Positions 1-8,005 of a stretch of DNA of 22,401 nt are shown here, piece by piece. The notes under the pieces are model-generated. The model made no database searches. It saw nothing but the letters and a program-made list of their open reading frames with translations, and had not been told where the DNA came from. Where the stretch lies: NCBI GenBank assembly GCA_934141475.1, contig CAKPCG010000026.1:1-22401 (forward strand), written 5' to 3'. This DNA comes from an uncultured Clostridia bacterium (GTDB taxonomy: Bacteria > Bacillota > Clostridia > TANB77 > CAG-508). A program made the translations under genes and the position numbers. Position 1 is the stretch's first letter, and the number at the start of each line of letters is the position of its first letter.

Positions 1-203
1 CTTACACAATTACTTGTATATACTACATCTATATTTTGTAGTTCTTCTTCGTTACTTAGTATTTCTGCTCTTTTTTCTCCTGTTACACTTAATATTATCT
101 TCTCGCTTTTTACTATTTTGTCTTGGCTTGTTTTCCAACTTTCTATTAAATTTTTAGTGTTAATTCTTACTGAGTGTCTTATTAAGTATACTGTTGTTTT
201 CAT
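1..203 (-). CDS. Histidine phosphatase family protein (phosphoglycerate mutase-like), partial: N-terminus only
   Basis: The first 67 codons read from an ATG at 203 towards base 1; the C-terminal part lies outside the window. The start MKTTVYLIRHSV carries the family's LxRH catalytic motif, with histidine 10 as the expected phospho-acceptor, though the usual RHG is RHS here. A later stretch, LSVTGEKRAEIL, matches the LTxxGxxQA segment, and VVYTSNCV matches the 'vysSpl' strand that precedes the second catalytic arginine. The family removes phosphate from small metabolites or proteins; the substrate cannot be told. A good ribosome binding site (AAGGAGA) precedes the ATG. It is the last visible gene of a minus-strand run with def and the CYTH gene and is probably host chromosome. 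Confidence 0.85.
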   Translation of the reverse strand, partial: MKTTVYLIRHSVRINTKNLIESWKTSQDKIVKSEKIILSVTGEKRAEILSNEEELQNIDVVYTSNCV

Positions 204-255
204 ATTATTCTCCTTTATATATCATTTTTTATTCGTTTTTGTCAATTGTTTTAAT

Positions 256-666
256 TTATATTATTATTCCATTTGTATGATCTATTTCATGTTGTATTAT
301 TTCAGCAGTAAAACCGCTATATTTTGCATGTTGTTTATTAAAATTTATATCTAAATAATCCACTTCAATTTCTTTATATCTTTTGCATTTTCTTTCTCCA
401 ATTAATGATAAACATCCTTCTTCTGCTTGATATTCTTCTTTTTTATTGGTTATAACAGGATTTATCATTATAAAGTCATATAATCCTCCTGATACACAAA
501 TTATGGCTTTATTATATCCTATCATATTTGCAGCAAGACCTACACATCTATCTTTGTTTGCTTTTAATGTATCTAATAAATCTTTGACTATGTATTTGTC
601 CTCTTCTGTTGCTTTTTCTGCTTTTTGTGATAAGAACATTACATCTTTTACTATGTTTTTAACCAT
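256..666 (-). CDS. def: Peptide deformylase (short type, 136 aa)
   Basis: Removes the formyl group from the N-terminal methionine of new proteins in the cytoplasm, using a bound metal. All three family motifs are visible: motif 1 as GLAANMIG (about residues 44-51; the usual Pro-Gln of GxGLAAPQ is Asn-Met), motif 2 EEGCLSL with the metal-binding cysteine (about 82-88), and motif 3 QHEIDH with two metal-binding histidines and the catalytic glutamate (about 125-130). At 136 residues it is shorter than the usual 150-190, lacking C-terminal extensions, as in other short clostridial forms I recall. AAAGGA lies 8 bases before the ATG. It sits 35 bp after the CYTH gene and 52 bp before the phosphatase gene. 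The motif 1 change makes activity probable rather than certain. Confidence 0.88.
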   Translation of the reverse strand: MVKNIVKDVMFLSQKAEKATEEDKYIVKDLLDTLKANKDRCVGLAANMIGYNKAIICVSGGLYDFIMINPVITNKKEEYQAEEGCLSLIGERKCKRYKEIEVDYLDINFNKQHAKYSGFTAEIIQHEIDHTNGIII

Positions 667-701
667 GTTATTTTTCCTTTCTTAAGTCATATTGTTATAT
701 T

Positions 702-1307
702 TTATTTTTTATTAGTGCTTTTCCCTAATTTTTTCTCCAATTCTATTTCCGCTTTTTTGACAAAATAATTATCTGTATAAATTGGTATTTCTATTTCATT
801 GATTTTTTGAATTAACTTTTCTATACTGTCTAAATCTTTTGTTTCTTCAGTTTCTATTTCTATTAAATTATCTCCATTTTTTATGTCTTTAATTGCTAAT
901 TCAAGTCCATTTTTTTCATATACTATATCGTCTTCTTTTATATTCATGATTTCTTTGTATCCTATTGCTTTTAATAATTTTTTGGCTTCTTCTGTTTCTG
1001 AAATATTACAATTGATAGATTCTTGATTTAATATATTTCCTGCTTTATCAAAGTTCTTGATTTTAAATGTTATTAGTTTTGTTCTTTTATTTGATGTTTT
1101 TCCTATAATGTCTCTTACTAATACTGCTTTTGCTAATATATCTCTTATGCTTAACTTGTCTATATCTGTTTCTTCTGGTATGAAATATGTGTCATCCATT
1201 GAGAATCTGTTTATTATTTTGAATCCTTTTTCTTCTATTATCTTGTAGAATTCTTTTAATTCGCATTTGATTTTTATTGTGATTTCATTGCTTTCTTTTT
1301 GACTCAT
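702..1307 (-). CDS. CYTH-domain protein (class IV adenylate cyclase / triphosphatase-like)
   Basis: A 201-residue protein whose N-terminus carries the ExExK-like signature of CYTH proteins in degenerate form (NEITIKIKC). It is followed by a domain with alternating charged strands, including KRTKLITFKIK and NLIEIETEE, and ends in a typical helix (DNYFVKKAEIELEKKL). CYTH enzymes form a tunnel of acidic and basic residues that binds triphosphates with metal; members include class IV adenylate cyclases, thiamine triphosphatases and inorganic triphosphatases. The exact substrate cannot be read here. It is the first gene of the minus-strand operon with def and the phosphatase; a strong promoter lies directly upstream and GGAG precedes the ATG. 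Probably chromosomal. Confidence 0.75.
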   Translation of the reverse strand: MSQKESNEITIKIKCELKEFYKIIEEKGFKIINRFSMDDTYFIPEETDIDKLSIRDILAKAVLVRDIIGKTSNKRTKLITFKIKNFDKAGNILNQESINCNISETEEAKKLLKAIGYKEIMNIKEDDIVYEKNGLELAIKDIKNGDNLIEIETEETKDLDSIEKLIQKINEIEIPIYTDNYFVKKAEIELEKKLGKSTNKK

Positions 1308-1335
1308 ACTTTTTCTCCTAATCTTTTTGCTTTTT

Positions 1336-1364
1336 ATTATAACATTTTTAATACTGTTTTTAAA
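1336..1364 (-). promoter_or_regulatory. Promoter of the CYTH-def-phosphatase operon
   Basis: On the minus strand, TTTAAA (1359-1364), a 17-bp spacer and TATAAT (1336-1341), with a TG one base before the -10 (extended -10). It lies about 30 bp upstream of the CYTH start codon, with AGGAGA between. Confidence 0.65.
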
Positions 1365-1670
1365 TATTTTTTTGAATCTTGTTTATTTGTGAATTAATTT
1401 TTTTCTAGTTTTATTAATGAATCCCGCTAAGTTAATTTTTTTTTTTGTATTTTTGTATTTGGTGAAACATGGATATGTGAATTTTATTATTGATACTTGT
1501 TCTTTATTTTTGGGTTGCTTTAGTATAAATTGTGGACCTTCGGGTTATGAGCGAGACCTGACCACTTTTTGTAAGTTTGTGAAAATTAGAGTTTTTGTTG
1601 GTATTTCAGCATTTACAAGAGTTTTAGTTTATAGAACATTTGTGCATTTTTAGGACATTTTTAGAGAAAA

Positions 1671-1692
1671 TTTTACCCAATTTTTACCCAAT
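1671..1692. repeat. Two tandem copies of an 11-bp unit, possible integrase arm site or attL part
   Basis: TTTTACCCAAT occurs twice back to back (1671-1681 and 1682-1692). On the minus strand it reads ATTGGGTAAAA. Tandem short repeats near an element end can be integrase arm-type binding sites, but nothing here proves it. Confidence 0.35.
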
Positions 1693-1779
1693 TCATGCAG
1701 TACGTTTGTTCTAGTATTTCAAGCTTTTGTAAAGGATAATTTTATTAATAAAAATTTTAATTTTGGGAGGTTTTAGATT

Positions 1780-2073
1780 ATGAATAATTTTAGAGAAGTT
1801 AATGATGATATTTTAAGAGATTGGTTAAGTTTTAGAGAGGAAATGGTTTTAGGCACACTTACTAAAGAAGATAGAAAACATTATATTTATTTTGATGAGA
1901 TAGCTGAAAACATTTTAAAGAATGTTCCTAAGCAGAATCAAAAGTATGTGAAGAATCAGTTAGATAGAATTGATAAGAATTTTATGGATTATATTTGTTA
2001 TTGGAATGAAAAGTATTATAGGAATGGCTTTTGTAATGGAGTTGAATTAATTGGTGGATGTTTTAAAGAGTAA
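1780..2073 (+). CDS. Small hypothetical protein (97 aa)
   Basis: A 97-residue, highly charged, mostly helical protein with no membrane segment or signal peptide; the C-terminal part (about residues 75-93) has aromatic and glycine residues in the pattern YYRNGFCNGVELIGG. I do not recognise a family with confidence; the C-terminal pattern resembles small proteins I recall from Bacillota mobile elements. The start is supported by GGGAGG eight bases before the ATG. It is the first gene right of the presumed boundary and the only plus-strand gene before 6613. A strong inverted repeat follows about 50 bp downstream. Confidence 0.55.
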   Translation: MNNFREVNDDILRDWLSFREEMVLGTLTKEDRKHYIYFDEIAENILKNVPKQNQKYVKNQLDRIDKNFMDYICYWNEKYYRNGFCNGVELIGGCFKE

Positions 2074-2125
2074 CTAATTTACATCCATGCTACAAAATAG
2101 GTCAAATGTAACACAGATGAAAAAA

Positions 2126-2163
2126 CAATTGTGCCACTTTTTTATAATTTCGTGGCACAATTG
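2126..2163. terminator. Perfect 12-bp inverted repeat between convergent genes, likely terminator
   Basis: Arms CAATTGTGCCAC (2126-2137) and GTGGCACAATTG (2152-2163) with a 14-base loop, preceded by AAAAA and followed by AT-rich sequence. It sits between the plus-strand gene ending at 2073 and the minus-strand gene ending at 2289. The flanking T-run on the plus strand is poor (GAATTTT), so another structural role is possible. Confidence 0.5.
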
Positions 2164-2177
2164 GAATTTTAAAAGTT

Positions 2178-2195
2178 TTTTCAAAATTTTGAAAA
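2178..2195. repeat. 18-bp perfect palindrome
   Basis: TTTTCAAAATTTTGAAAA is self-complementary with no loop. A degenerate copy, TTTCAAATTTATGAAA, lies at about 2219-2234. This could be a protein binding site or chance in AT-rich DNA. Confidence 0.4.
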
Positions 2196-2288
2196 GACTT
2201 TGGTTTTTGAGATACTTTTTTCAAATTTATGAAAGCACCTATTTAACATATTTATTTTATACTAAATATGTAACTTATACACAAAATT

Positions 2289-3071
2289 TTAATTTTCTGA
2301 TATTTGTTTTTGAATTAATTGATTATCATTTATTGGAATAATTTTTCCATTTTCATATCTACATATATCTTTATATTCATAGTTAAATAAATCTCTATAT
2401 ATTACTTGAAAATTTTCTACATTTATATCTGTATAAATTTTCCAATTTGTTGTATTATATAATAAAATTGAATCTATTATAATATACATACTCTCTCCTG
2501 CTGCAATAGATTTTCTTTTTACAATAGAACTTAATTCAATTTTGTATCTATCATCCTCATATTTTTCTTTTCCATCAAAAGTTCCGAGATATTTTTTATA
2601 CTTTAATGTGAAATTACTGTCATTTATATTTAATATTGCTGTAGTTGCACCAGTATTATGTATTTCTATTGTAAAATATTCCTTTTCACTTTCATATTTA
2701 TCTGTACCAAGTAAATTGTAAAAAAATATTTGACGATTTATATTGGTTTTATTAGCCTCTATAAAATTACCATCTAATGCTGTCCAATTTACATCTAAAT
2801 ATGGTCTCTGAGATTTTCTTAGAATTTCATTGCTGTCTCTTCTATCCATTTTTGTTATAAATAATAAGAAAATTGCACTAACTATAGTTCCAGCATAAGT
2901 CCCTATAAAAGAAAGCCAGTCATACTTTTCAGTCAAATTATCTATATACGGAAAGAAAAAATGTCCTAAATTTGTTAAATCTATTATAAAAAATGCTATA
3001 GGTACTATAAATATCATCCATAATATTTGAGATTTTTCCTTTTCTTCATTATATTGTTTTTTTTGTTTCAT
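2289..3071 (-). CDS. Unknown membrane protein with two N-terminal transmembrane helices (260 aa)
   Basis: Residues about 16-34 and 52-74 are hydrophobic and long enough to cross the membrane. A charged patch follows (KMDRRDSNEILRKSQRPYL), then a soluble domain of about 170 residues rich in beta-type segments (about 135-150 and 190-235). The short N-terminus is strongly basic and acidic, and there is no cleavable signal. I do not recognise the family. Proteins of this plan, two helices followed by a soluble sensor- or Ig-like domain, occur as accessory genes near defence systems, but that is only context. The ribosome binding site is AGGAG. It lies about 100 bp after the broken small gene at 3174-3362 and may be the end of the same minus-strand transcript. 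Confidence 0.7.
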   Translation of the reverse strand: MKQKKQYNEEKEKSQILWMIFIVPIAFFIIDLTNLGHFFFPYIDNLTEKYDWLSFIGTYAGTIVSAIFLLFITKMDRRDSNEILRKSQRPYLDVNWTALDGNFIEANKTNINRQIFFYNLLGTDKYESEKEYFTIEIHNTGATTAILNINDSNFTLKYKKYLGTFDGKEKYEDDRYKIELSSIVKRKSIAAGESMYIIIDSILLYNTTNWKIYTDINVENFQVIYRDLFNYEYKDICRYENGKIIPINDNQLIQKQISEN

Positions 3072-3173
3072 TGTTAGTCTCCTTTTATAAAATTTTATCG
3101 AAATTGTCTTTTATTATCATAAAAACAAAATAATTCTGCAATTATAATCACATTATTATTTTGCTTTCTTTAG

Positions 3174-3362
3174 TTATTTTAGAATTAATTTAATTTCACT
3201 ACCATCATCTTTAATTTCGACTACTTTATCAAATTCTTTTGCTCCTATATGTGAGTAAGAATTTCCACCATCAATATAACATTATGTACATTTACAGGTT
3301 ACTAAATCATGTACACTTTTTAACTCAATTATATCTCCACAAATTAAGTATTTAATTTTCAT
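3174..3362 (-). pseudogene. Small CxC protein gene interrupted by an in-frame stop
   Basis: From the ATG at 3362 (with AGGAGA upstream) the frame reads MKIKYLICGDIIELKSVHD, then LVTCKCT, then TAA (3282-3284), and continues in the same frame as CYIDGGNSYSHIGAKEF and so on to a TAA at 3174-3176. The total is 63 codons with one internal stop. The combined text matches a small family I recall from Bacillota accessory genes: a 'CGDIIESKSVHDF' segment, a CxCG pair and a 'VDGG.DYLRR' segment. The stop falls where the conserved Gly-Ala should be, so the copy is probably dead unless this is a base-calling error. Function of the family is unknown. It follows the DUF2075 gene by 29 bp. Confidence 0.7.
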
Positions 3363-3391
3363 AATTTCAACTTTCTCCTATATTTTAAATA

Positions 3392-5350
3392 TTATTCATA
3401 TTTGTATTGTTCACTTTCTTCAGCCACTTGTAAATATTCTATTTGCTTTTCATCGTTAATTGGATATTGATATTCTTTATTTAATTTTATTTTTCCTTTA
3501 ATATATTCTGCTAAAGGTTTGTCCTCACAATAAATGTAACACCCTCTTAATCCTCGCGTCATTAATACTTTATATGTATTCTTTATAATTCTATCTGCTA
3601 TTTGTTTTGCTTTTTCTGGATTTTTTTTGTATAATGCTTTCGTATGTACAAGTGAAGTTCTGTCTGAATCTGCATTCTTTGTTAAATCTGTTATAACTTC
3701 GCCATTTTCGTATCTTAAATCTGTTCCAATTATAACACCTATGTAATCAAATTCAAGTCCTTGACATGTATGTATACATCCAATTTCATTTATAGAGTCT
3801 TTATCAATTGCCCAAGTTTTAGTTTTAGCTAGATTCCATTTTTTCCTAAATGTTTCTGATAGTTCAAAATCAAATTTCGTAGGGTCTTTTTTAGAAATCC
3901 ATTCTTTATAATAACCTGCAACAAGCCTAGATTTATTTTCACTATTTCTTTCAGTTATCAGTTTATCCAGTTCATCAGGTGTATCTACTACTTTAAAGTC
4001 ATATTCCTTTGTATCTAATATATTATTTGCAGTTTTCCTTATTTGTAATACATCATCCAACCATGCTATATAACTAGTAGAACCTTTACATCTAAATTGA
4101 CTCTCTAACTCCATTTGTACTATATTATCAATTTTTACACTATTAATGTCACAACATCTTTTAATTTCTTCAATTGTCCCTATATCATTATCAGTAACTA
4201 TTTGGTCTTCATCTATAAAAAATATAGAAAAATTAGCTGCATTTATTATTTCTCGAATTTGATTATTTCCTCTAACTCTTCCCACATATGTTTGTTGTTT
4301 TAATCTATGAGCCTCATCTACTATAATGACTGGAATCTCATTAGTTTTTGCAACATCATATGAATATGCTCCAGTAAATAAATTTCTTACATATTCTTGA
4401 TCTTCTGTATTTTTTAATTCTTTGAAATAGACATTTCTTGGAGCCCCATTCATTGTTGTATAATGTGCAATTATTTTTCTCTGATACAATTCAGCAAATA
4501 ATTGTATTGCTACTGCTGATTTTCCTGTACCTGGTCCTCCCTTTACTATTAACACATGTTTTTCATTTGTTTTAAATGTTTCTTCTGCCATATTTAATGC
4601 TTTTTCATATACATCTTGCTGTGTTTCTAATAAATAAAATTGCTTTTTTCCTTCTATCATGTTAGCAATATCATCTTGTAATCTTCTTGAAGGGACTATA
4701 TTTCCATTGTCAAGTTCAAACAGAACCTTTTCTCTATCTCCCTTTTTTATATATTTTTTTATAAAATCTCTAAGTTCATCTTCATCATCCATTGTAAAAA
4801 CTGGTGATTGTTTGAATAATGGATTAAATTTATTATCAAGTAATGGATCATTTTCTTTTATAGCATAATTGTGTAAGTATGAGCATGGATGTAATATAAT
4901 TTTATTTTCTATGACAGGTTCAATCAAATTACTTAAATAACCTGCATAATTCAATGCTTGCCTTGATGGATGTGATGTTTCTTTAACATTATTTTTGCTA
5001 ACCAAAGCACGTACTAATAAACTATTAGGCACTTCATCAACTTTACTCCATTGCTTTAATTCAATTATTATTATTACGCCTTTTCCTTCTTCGCTATATC
5101 CCGAAATCATAAAATCAATTCTACGATCTGTCTCTGGTACTTTATATTCCACAGCAACTCCTGCATCTTCTGGAATATCTTTATTATTTATTATTTTAAC
5201 AATCCTTTTTAATGAATTTTCCCAAGCCGTTTTTTCTCCCGTTTTAACTCCACCTATTTTTTCTCTATAATTTTCTTCAATTTTTGCAACCAATATATCT
5301 TTTCTTAAATCTTCAATAAATCCACTTTTTACATTATCATATACTATCAT
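3392..5350 (-). CDS. PD-(D/E)XK-like nuclease domain fused to a DUF2075 / Schlafen-3-like helicase
   Basis: A 652-residue protein, probably starting at the ATG at 5350 (MIVYDN); an alternative GTG lies 15 bases upstream, inside the purine-rich GTGGGGG that more likely serves as ribosome binding site. Residues about 75-100 hold RIDFMI and later IIIIELKQW, the D...ExK arrangement of PD-(D/E)XK nucleases. From about 265 comes a superfamily 1-type helicase: Walker A GGPGTGKSA (about 268), Walker B IIVDEAHRL (about 343), then ESQFRCKGS, the segment IHTCQGLEFDYIGV (about 527) and VLMTRGLRGC near the end, all characteristic of the DUF2075 family. Cytoplasmic, expected to act on nucleic acid with ATP. 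It is the last main gene of an operon with the unknown 5378 gene (27-bp gap) and the MazG gene. A defence role is inferred from domain plan and neighbours. Confidence 0.85.
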   Translation of the reverse strand: MIVYDNVKSGFIEDLRKDILVAKIEENYREKIGGVKTGEKTAWENSLKRIVKIINNKDIPEDAGVAVEYKVPETDRRIDFMISGYSEEGKGVIIIIELKQWSKVDEVPNSLLVRALVSKNNVKETSHPSRQALNYAGYLSNLIEPVIENKIILHPCSYLHNYAIKENDPLLDNKFNPLFKQSPVFTMDDEDELRDFIKKYIKKGDREKVLFELDNGNIVPSRRLQDDIANMIEGKKQFYLLETQQDVYEKALNMAEETFKTNEKHVLIVKGGPGTGKSAVAIQLFAELYQRKIIAHYTTMNGAPRNVYFKELKNTEDQEYVRNLFTGAYSYDVAKTNEIPVIIVDEAHRLKQQTYVGRVRGNNQIREIINAANFSIFFIDEDQIVTDNDIGTIEEIKRCCDINSVKIDNIVQMELESQFRCKGSTSYIAWLDDVLQIRKTANNILDTKEYDFKVVDTPDELDKLITERNSENKSRLVAGYYKEWISKKDPTKFDFELSETFRKKWNLAKTKTWAIDKDSINEIGCIHTCQGLEFDYIGVIIGTDLRYENGEVITDLTKNADSDRTSLVHTKALYKKNPEKAKQIADRIIKNTYKVLMTRGLRGCYIYCEDKPLAEYIKGKIKLNKEYQYPINDEKQIEYLQVAEESEQYKYE

Positions 5351-5377
5351 AATAATTGCCCCCACATTATTATTAAA

Positions 5378-6169
5378 CTATCTTATCCCAAATTTATATA
5401 ATATCCCCGTTGCTATTAAGCTACTTATAGTCCCTGAAGCAACATCTTTTAAAAAATCTACCACTTTATTTTTATTTTTCTCTTTACATGCTTCTTCTAT
5501 TAATTCTATTTTCTCTTTTGTAACTCCTTCTTGAATTAATAATTGTAATTTACTCATAACAGTCTCAAAAAATTCTTCATCATTTGAATTACTATTTTGT
5601 TTAATATCATTAATATAATTGCCGTTTCCATTAACTATTATCATGTTTTCAGCCCTTAAACTTTTTGCCTCATCTTCTGTGTATAATATGGCTGATATAT
5701 TATCATAGATTATAGCATATACAGGACTATCATCTGCGGCTATAAAAACTCTTCCTTTATATTTTATTATTCCTACACTCTCACAATAATCTAATATTTC
5801 TTTTTTGCCTTCGTTACATATATCTTTAGTAATTTTTTCAAATTCTTCACCTTCAAACTCTCCATTGTTTGTTATACTTACTTTTATTTGATTTTTTTTA
5901 TATTCGAAATATTTTTTCTTAGTTTCAATTTTTAACTTTGGGAAACCATTATATATATATTGATGTCCACTTAAAGTACTTGCATCAATAACACACTTAT
6001 CATTAAAATAATATTTGTATTCATTCCAAAAATCATATTGTTCACATATTTCACTTATTTTTTGATCAAGTTCTTGGCATAATTCATTTAACTTTTTTTC
6101 TCCATTTTTTAATTCTATATTTGAAGAAAAAATAAAATCAAAAATATCTATATTTAATTCGTTTAACAT
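5378..6169 (-). CDS. Unknown protein (263 aa) with Gly/Asn linker and hydrophobic C-terminal helix
   Basis: I do not recognise the N-terminal two thirds, a mixed alpha/beta soluble region with no known catalytic motif. At about residues 178-195 there is a glycine- and asparagine-rich linker (NGNGNYINDIKQNSNSN). Next comes an acidic-basic helical segment (about 198-235), then a C-terminal helix of small and hydrophobic residues (VASGTISSLIATGIL, about 244-258). Linkers of this 'GDNN..IN' type followed by a hydrophobic tail recall bacterial effector and abortive-infection proteins, so a signalling or membrane-acting role is possible but not shown. The start has AAGGAGA at good spacing. It lies 19 bp after the MazG gene and 27 bp before the helicase gene, so the three are almost certainly co-transcribed. 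Confidence 0.7.
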   Translation of the reverse strand: MLNELNIDIFDFIFSSNIELKNGEKKLNELCQELDQKISEICEQYDFWNEYKYYFNDKCVIDASTLSGHQYIYNGFPKLKIETKKKYFEYKKNQIKVSITNNGEFEGEEFEKITKDICNEGKKEILDYCESVGIIKYKGRVFIAADDSPVYAIIYDNISAILYTEDEAKSLRAENMIIVNGNGNYINDIKQNSNSNDEEFFETVMSKLQLLIQEGVTKEKIELIEEACKEKNKNKVVDFLKDVASGTISSLIATGILYKFGIR

Positions 6170-6188
6170 ATTAACTTCTCCTTATACT

Positions 6189-6506
6189 TTATAATTTCGT
6201 ATATTTTGTACTGACTCCTTTAGCTTTTTCAACTGGATATTTCTTCTTTGTTTTTTCTAACTTTTTCAAAATAATTTCTTCTGGATTCACATTTAATTTC
6301 ATTGCCATTTGAATACAATATGTAAATACATCTGCTAATTCTTCACACACTTCTTCTTTATTGTAATTTTCACTATTCCATTGAAAACACTCTAATAGTT
6401 CTCCTGCTTCTATCGAAATAGATTTTGCTAAATTTTCTGGACTATGAAACTTATCCCAGTCTCGTTCTGTATTAAATTCTCTTATTTGTTCTATTATCTC
6501 TTTCAT
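6189..6506 (-). CDS. MazG-like / dCTPase-type nucleotide pyrophosphohydrolase (105 aa)
   Basis: Hydrolyses a nucleoside triphosphate to the monophosphate and pyrophosphate. Visible signatures are FNTERDWDKFHSPENLAKSI at the N-terminus, typical of the RS21-C6/dCTPase branch, then the metal-binding EAGELLE and EELADVF motifs (ExxE and ExxD). The helical all-alpha fold and about 105 residues fit the family. I place the start at the ATG at 6506, which has AGGAGG six bases upstream; a 14-residue longer reading exists but lacks a binding site. First gene of the minus-strand operon with the unknown 5378 and helicase genes, and divergent from the Sau3AI-like gene. It may clean non-canonical or phage-modified nucleotides, or alter the dNTP pool in defence; that role is inferred. 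Confidence 0.88.
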   Translation of the reverse strand: MKEIIEQIREFNTERDWDKFHSPENLAKSISIEAGELLECFQWNSENYNKEEVCEELADVFTYCIQMAMKLNVNPEEIILKKLEKTKKKYPVEKAKGVSTKYTKL

Positions 6507-6565
6507 TTCATTCCTCCTATTCTTTGGGTAATATATCATATTTTTCAAGATTTTTCCACATATTC

Positions 6566-6594
6566 TTGCTCATTTCTACAAATTCTTGTATAAT
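6566..6594 (+). promoter_or_regulatory. Promoter of the Sau3AI-like gene
   Basis: TTGCTC (6566-6571), 17-bp spacer, TATAAT (6589-6594). The expected start site falls just before GGAGG at 6601, so the leader is only a few bases longer than the ribosome binding site. Confidence 0.7.
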
Positions 6595-6612
6595 AAGCTT
6601 GGAGGAAATATT

Positions 6613-7995
6613 ATGGATAATCTACCTTATATAAAAAGTTCAAAAGAATCTATAGAAAATTATGCTTTGAACTTAAAAGAAAAAACATTTAAAGATGTAC
6701 TATTAAATGACCCTAATATAACAAATGAAGATAGAAGCTTGTTGTTTGAATACTATAATAATCCTAGGTCCAAAGGTTCATTAGGTCAATTAATAGAAAA
6801 ACATTTCTTCTTCTATGATATAAATAGTAAATCTGAAGCTGATTTTAATGAAGCTGGAGTAGAACTAAAAGTTACTCCATATACAATAAAAGCAAATGGT
6901 GATTTAAGAGCTAAGGAACGACTTGTTCTTACCATTATTAATTATATGAAAGATTATGAGGAAGAAGATTTCTTAAGAAGTCATGTGTATGAAAAATGTG
7001 CTTTAATGCTTTTAATATATTATTTATATGAACCTAATAAAGATAGATTAGACTATGTAATAAATTACATTAAACTTTTTCAATTTCCTGAAGAAGATTT
7101 AGAAATTATAAAAAATGATTATAAAATAATTATTGATAAAATAAAAAAAGGAAAAGCAGAAGAAATATCAGAAGGTGACACAAACTATTTAGGTGCTTGT
7201 ACTAAAGGTGCTAATGCCAATTCTTTAAGAGAGCAACCTTTTAGTGATAAAAAGGCAATGCAAAGAGCTTTTTGTTTGAAAAATTCTTATATGTCTTATA
7301 TTCTAAATCACTATATAGTAAATAAGACTGAAAAATATGAATCTGTTATCAAAGATGCTAAGATTTTAAAAGAGCAAACTTTAGAACAATATATAATTAG
7401 TAAGTTGCAACCTTATTACAATCAAGACATAGAATTTTTAAAACATAAATTTAATATTCCTTATCAAGCTTCAAATAAATCTTTTACATATTTATTAGCA
7501 AAAGGAATGTTAGAAGTAGTAAATGAAAAAATTGAAGAATTTGAAAAAGCAAATATAAAAATAAAAGCTATTAGATTAAGACCTGATGGTATGCCAAAAG
7601 AATCAATGTCTTTTCCAACATTTAAATATACAGAAATAGTAAAAGAAGATTGGTTAGACTCTGAACTATATGAAACATTTTCCACTACTAGATATTTATT
7701 TATGATATATCAATACTTAGATGAAAATACCTTGATATTTAAAAAAGCAATGTTTTGGAATGTGCCAGAAAAAGATTTAAATACGGAAATAAAAAGAGTT
7801 TGGGAAGATACAGTTAAAAAAATCAGAAATAATGAATATGATAATTTACCCAAAATATCAGAGAGTCCTATACTTCATGTTAGACCTCATGCTAGAAATG
7901 CAAAGGATACTTACCCTACATTAGATGAAAAAAAAGCAATAAAAAAATGTTTTTGGCTAAATGCTAATTATATAAAACAACAGATAGAGAATTAA
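6613..7995 (+). CDS. Sau3AI/MutH-family type II restriction endonuclease, probably GATC-specific
   Basis: A 460-residue protein close in length to Sau3AI (about 490). The N-terminal MutH-like domain has GSLGQLIEKHFF (about 58-69) then EADFNEAGVELKVTPY (about 77-92), the D...ExK active site, followed by AKERLVLTI. The C-terminal half starts with LGACTKGANANSLREQPFS and KKAMQRAFCLKNSYM, conserved in Sau3AI homologues. That half corresponds to the second, allosteric DNA-binding MutH-like domain. It cuts unmethylated DNA, GATC in known relatives. The ATG at 6613 has GGAGG at seven bases; an upstream ATG lacks one. No frameshift or stop is seen, so it looks functional, in contrast to the broken methyltransferase at 14532-15729 that I infer to be its partner. 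It is the only plus-strand gene in the defence block, between two minus-strand operons. Confidence 0.9.
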   Translation: MDNLPYIKSSKESIENYALNLKEKTFKDVLLNDPNITNEDRSLLFEYYNNPRSKGSLGQLIEKHFFFYDINSKSEADFNEAGVELKVTPYTIKANGDLRAKERLVLTIINYMKDYEEEDFLRSHVYEKCALMLLIYYLYEPNKDRLDYVINYIKLFQFPEEDLEIIKNDYKIIIDKIKKGKAEEISEGDTNYLGACTKGANANSLREQPFSDKKAMQRAFCLKNSYMSYILNHYIVNKTEKYESVIKDAKILKEQTLEQYIISKLQPYYNQDIEFLKHKFNIPYQASNKSFTYLLAKGMLEVVNEKIEEFEKANIKIKAIRLRPDGMPKESMSFPTFKYTEIVKEDWLDSELYETFSTTRYLFMIYQYLDENTLIFKKAMFWNVPEKDLNTEIKRVWEDTVKKIRNNEYDNLPKISESPILHVRPHARNAKDTYPTLDEKKAIKKCFWLNANYIKQQIEN

Positions 7996-8005
7996 CTCTA
8001 TCTGT
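7980..8005. terminator. Bidirectional terminator between converging genes
   Basis: Perfect 10-bp arms ACAGATAGAG (7980-7989) and CTCTATCTGT (7996-8005). The stop codon of the Sau3AI-like gene lies in the 6-base loop and the helicase gene ends at the very next base. The T-run is weak, so efficiency is uncertain. Confidence 0.55.

Larger units (their letters stand above)
1308..1779. other. Non-coding stretch at the presumed left boundary of the integrated element
   Basis: I see no convincing gene here. Apart from the CYTH promoter it holds: a sequence at 1532-1570 whose minus strand reads CTCATAACCCGAAGGTC, like the anticodon arm of tRNA-Met(CAT) but without acceptor or T arms; on the plus strand the same place has GTGG/CCAC ends followed by TTTTT. 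At 1671-1692 there is an 11-bp unit (TTTTACCCAAT) repeated twice in tandem. Left of this are housekeeping-type genes; right of it only accessory genes up to an integrase at the far right edge. The boundary is inferred, because the right attachment site lies outside the window. Confidence 0.4.

Noticed and set aside
1532..1570. A complete tRNA gene on the minus strand
   Set aside because: Only an anticodon-arm-like piece is present; the 5' half of the anticodon stem does not pair fully, and no acceptor, D or T arms are found around it.
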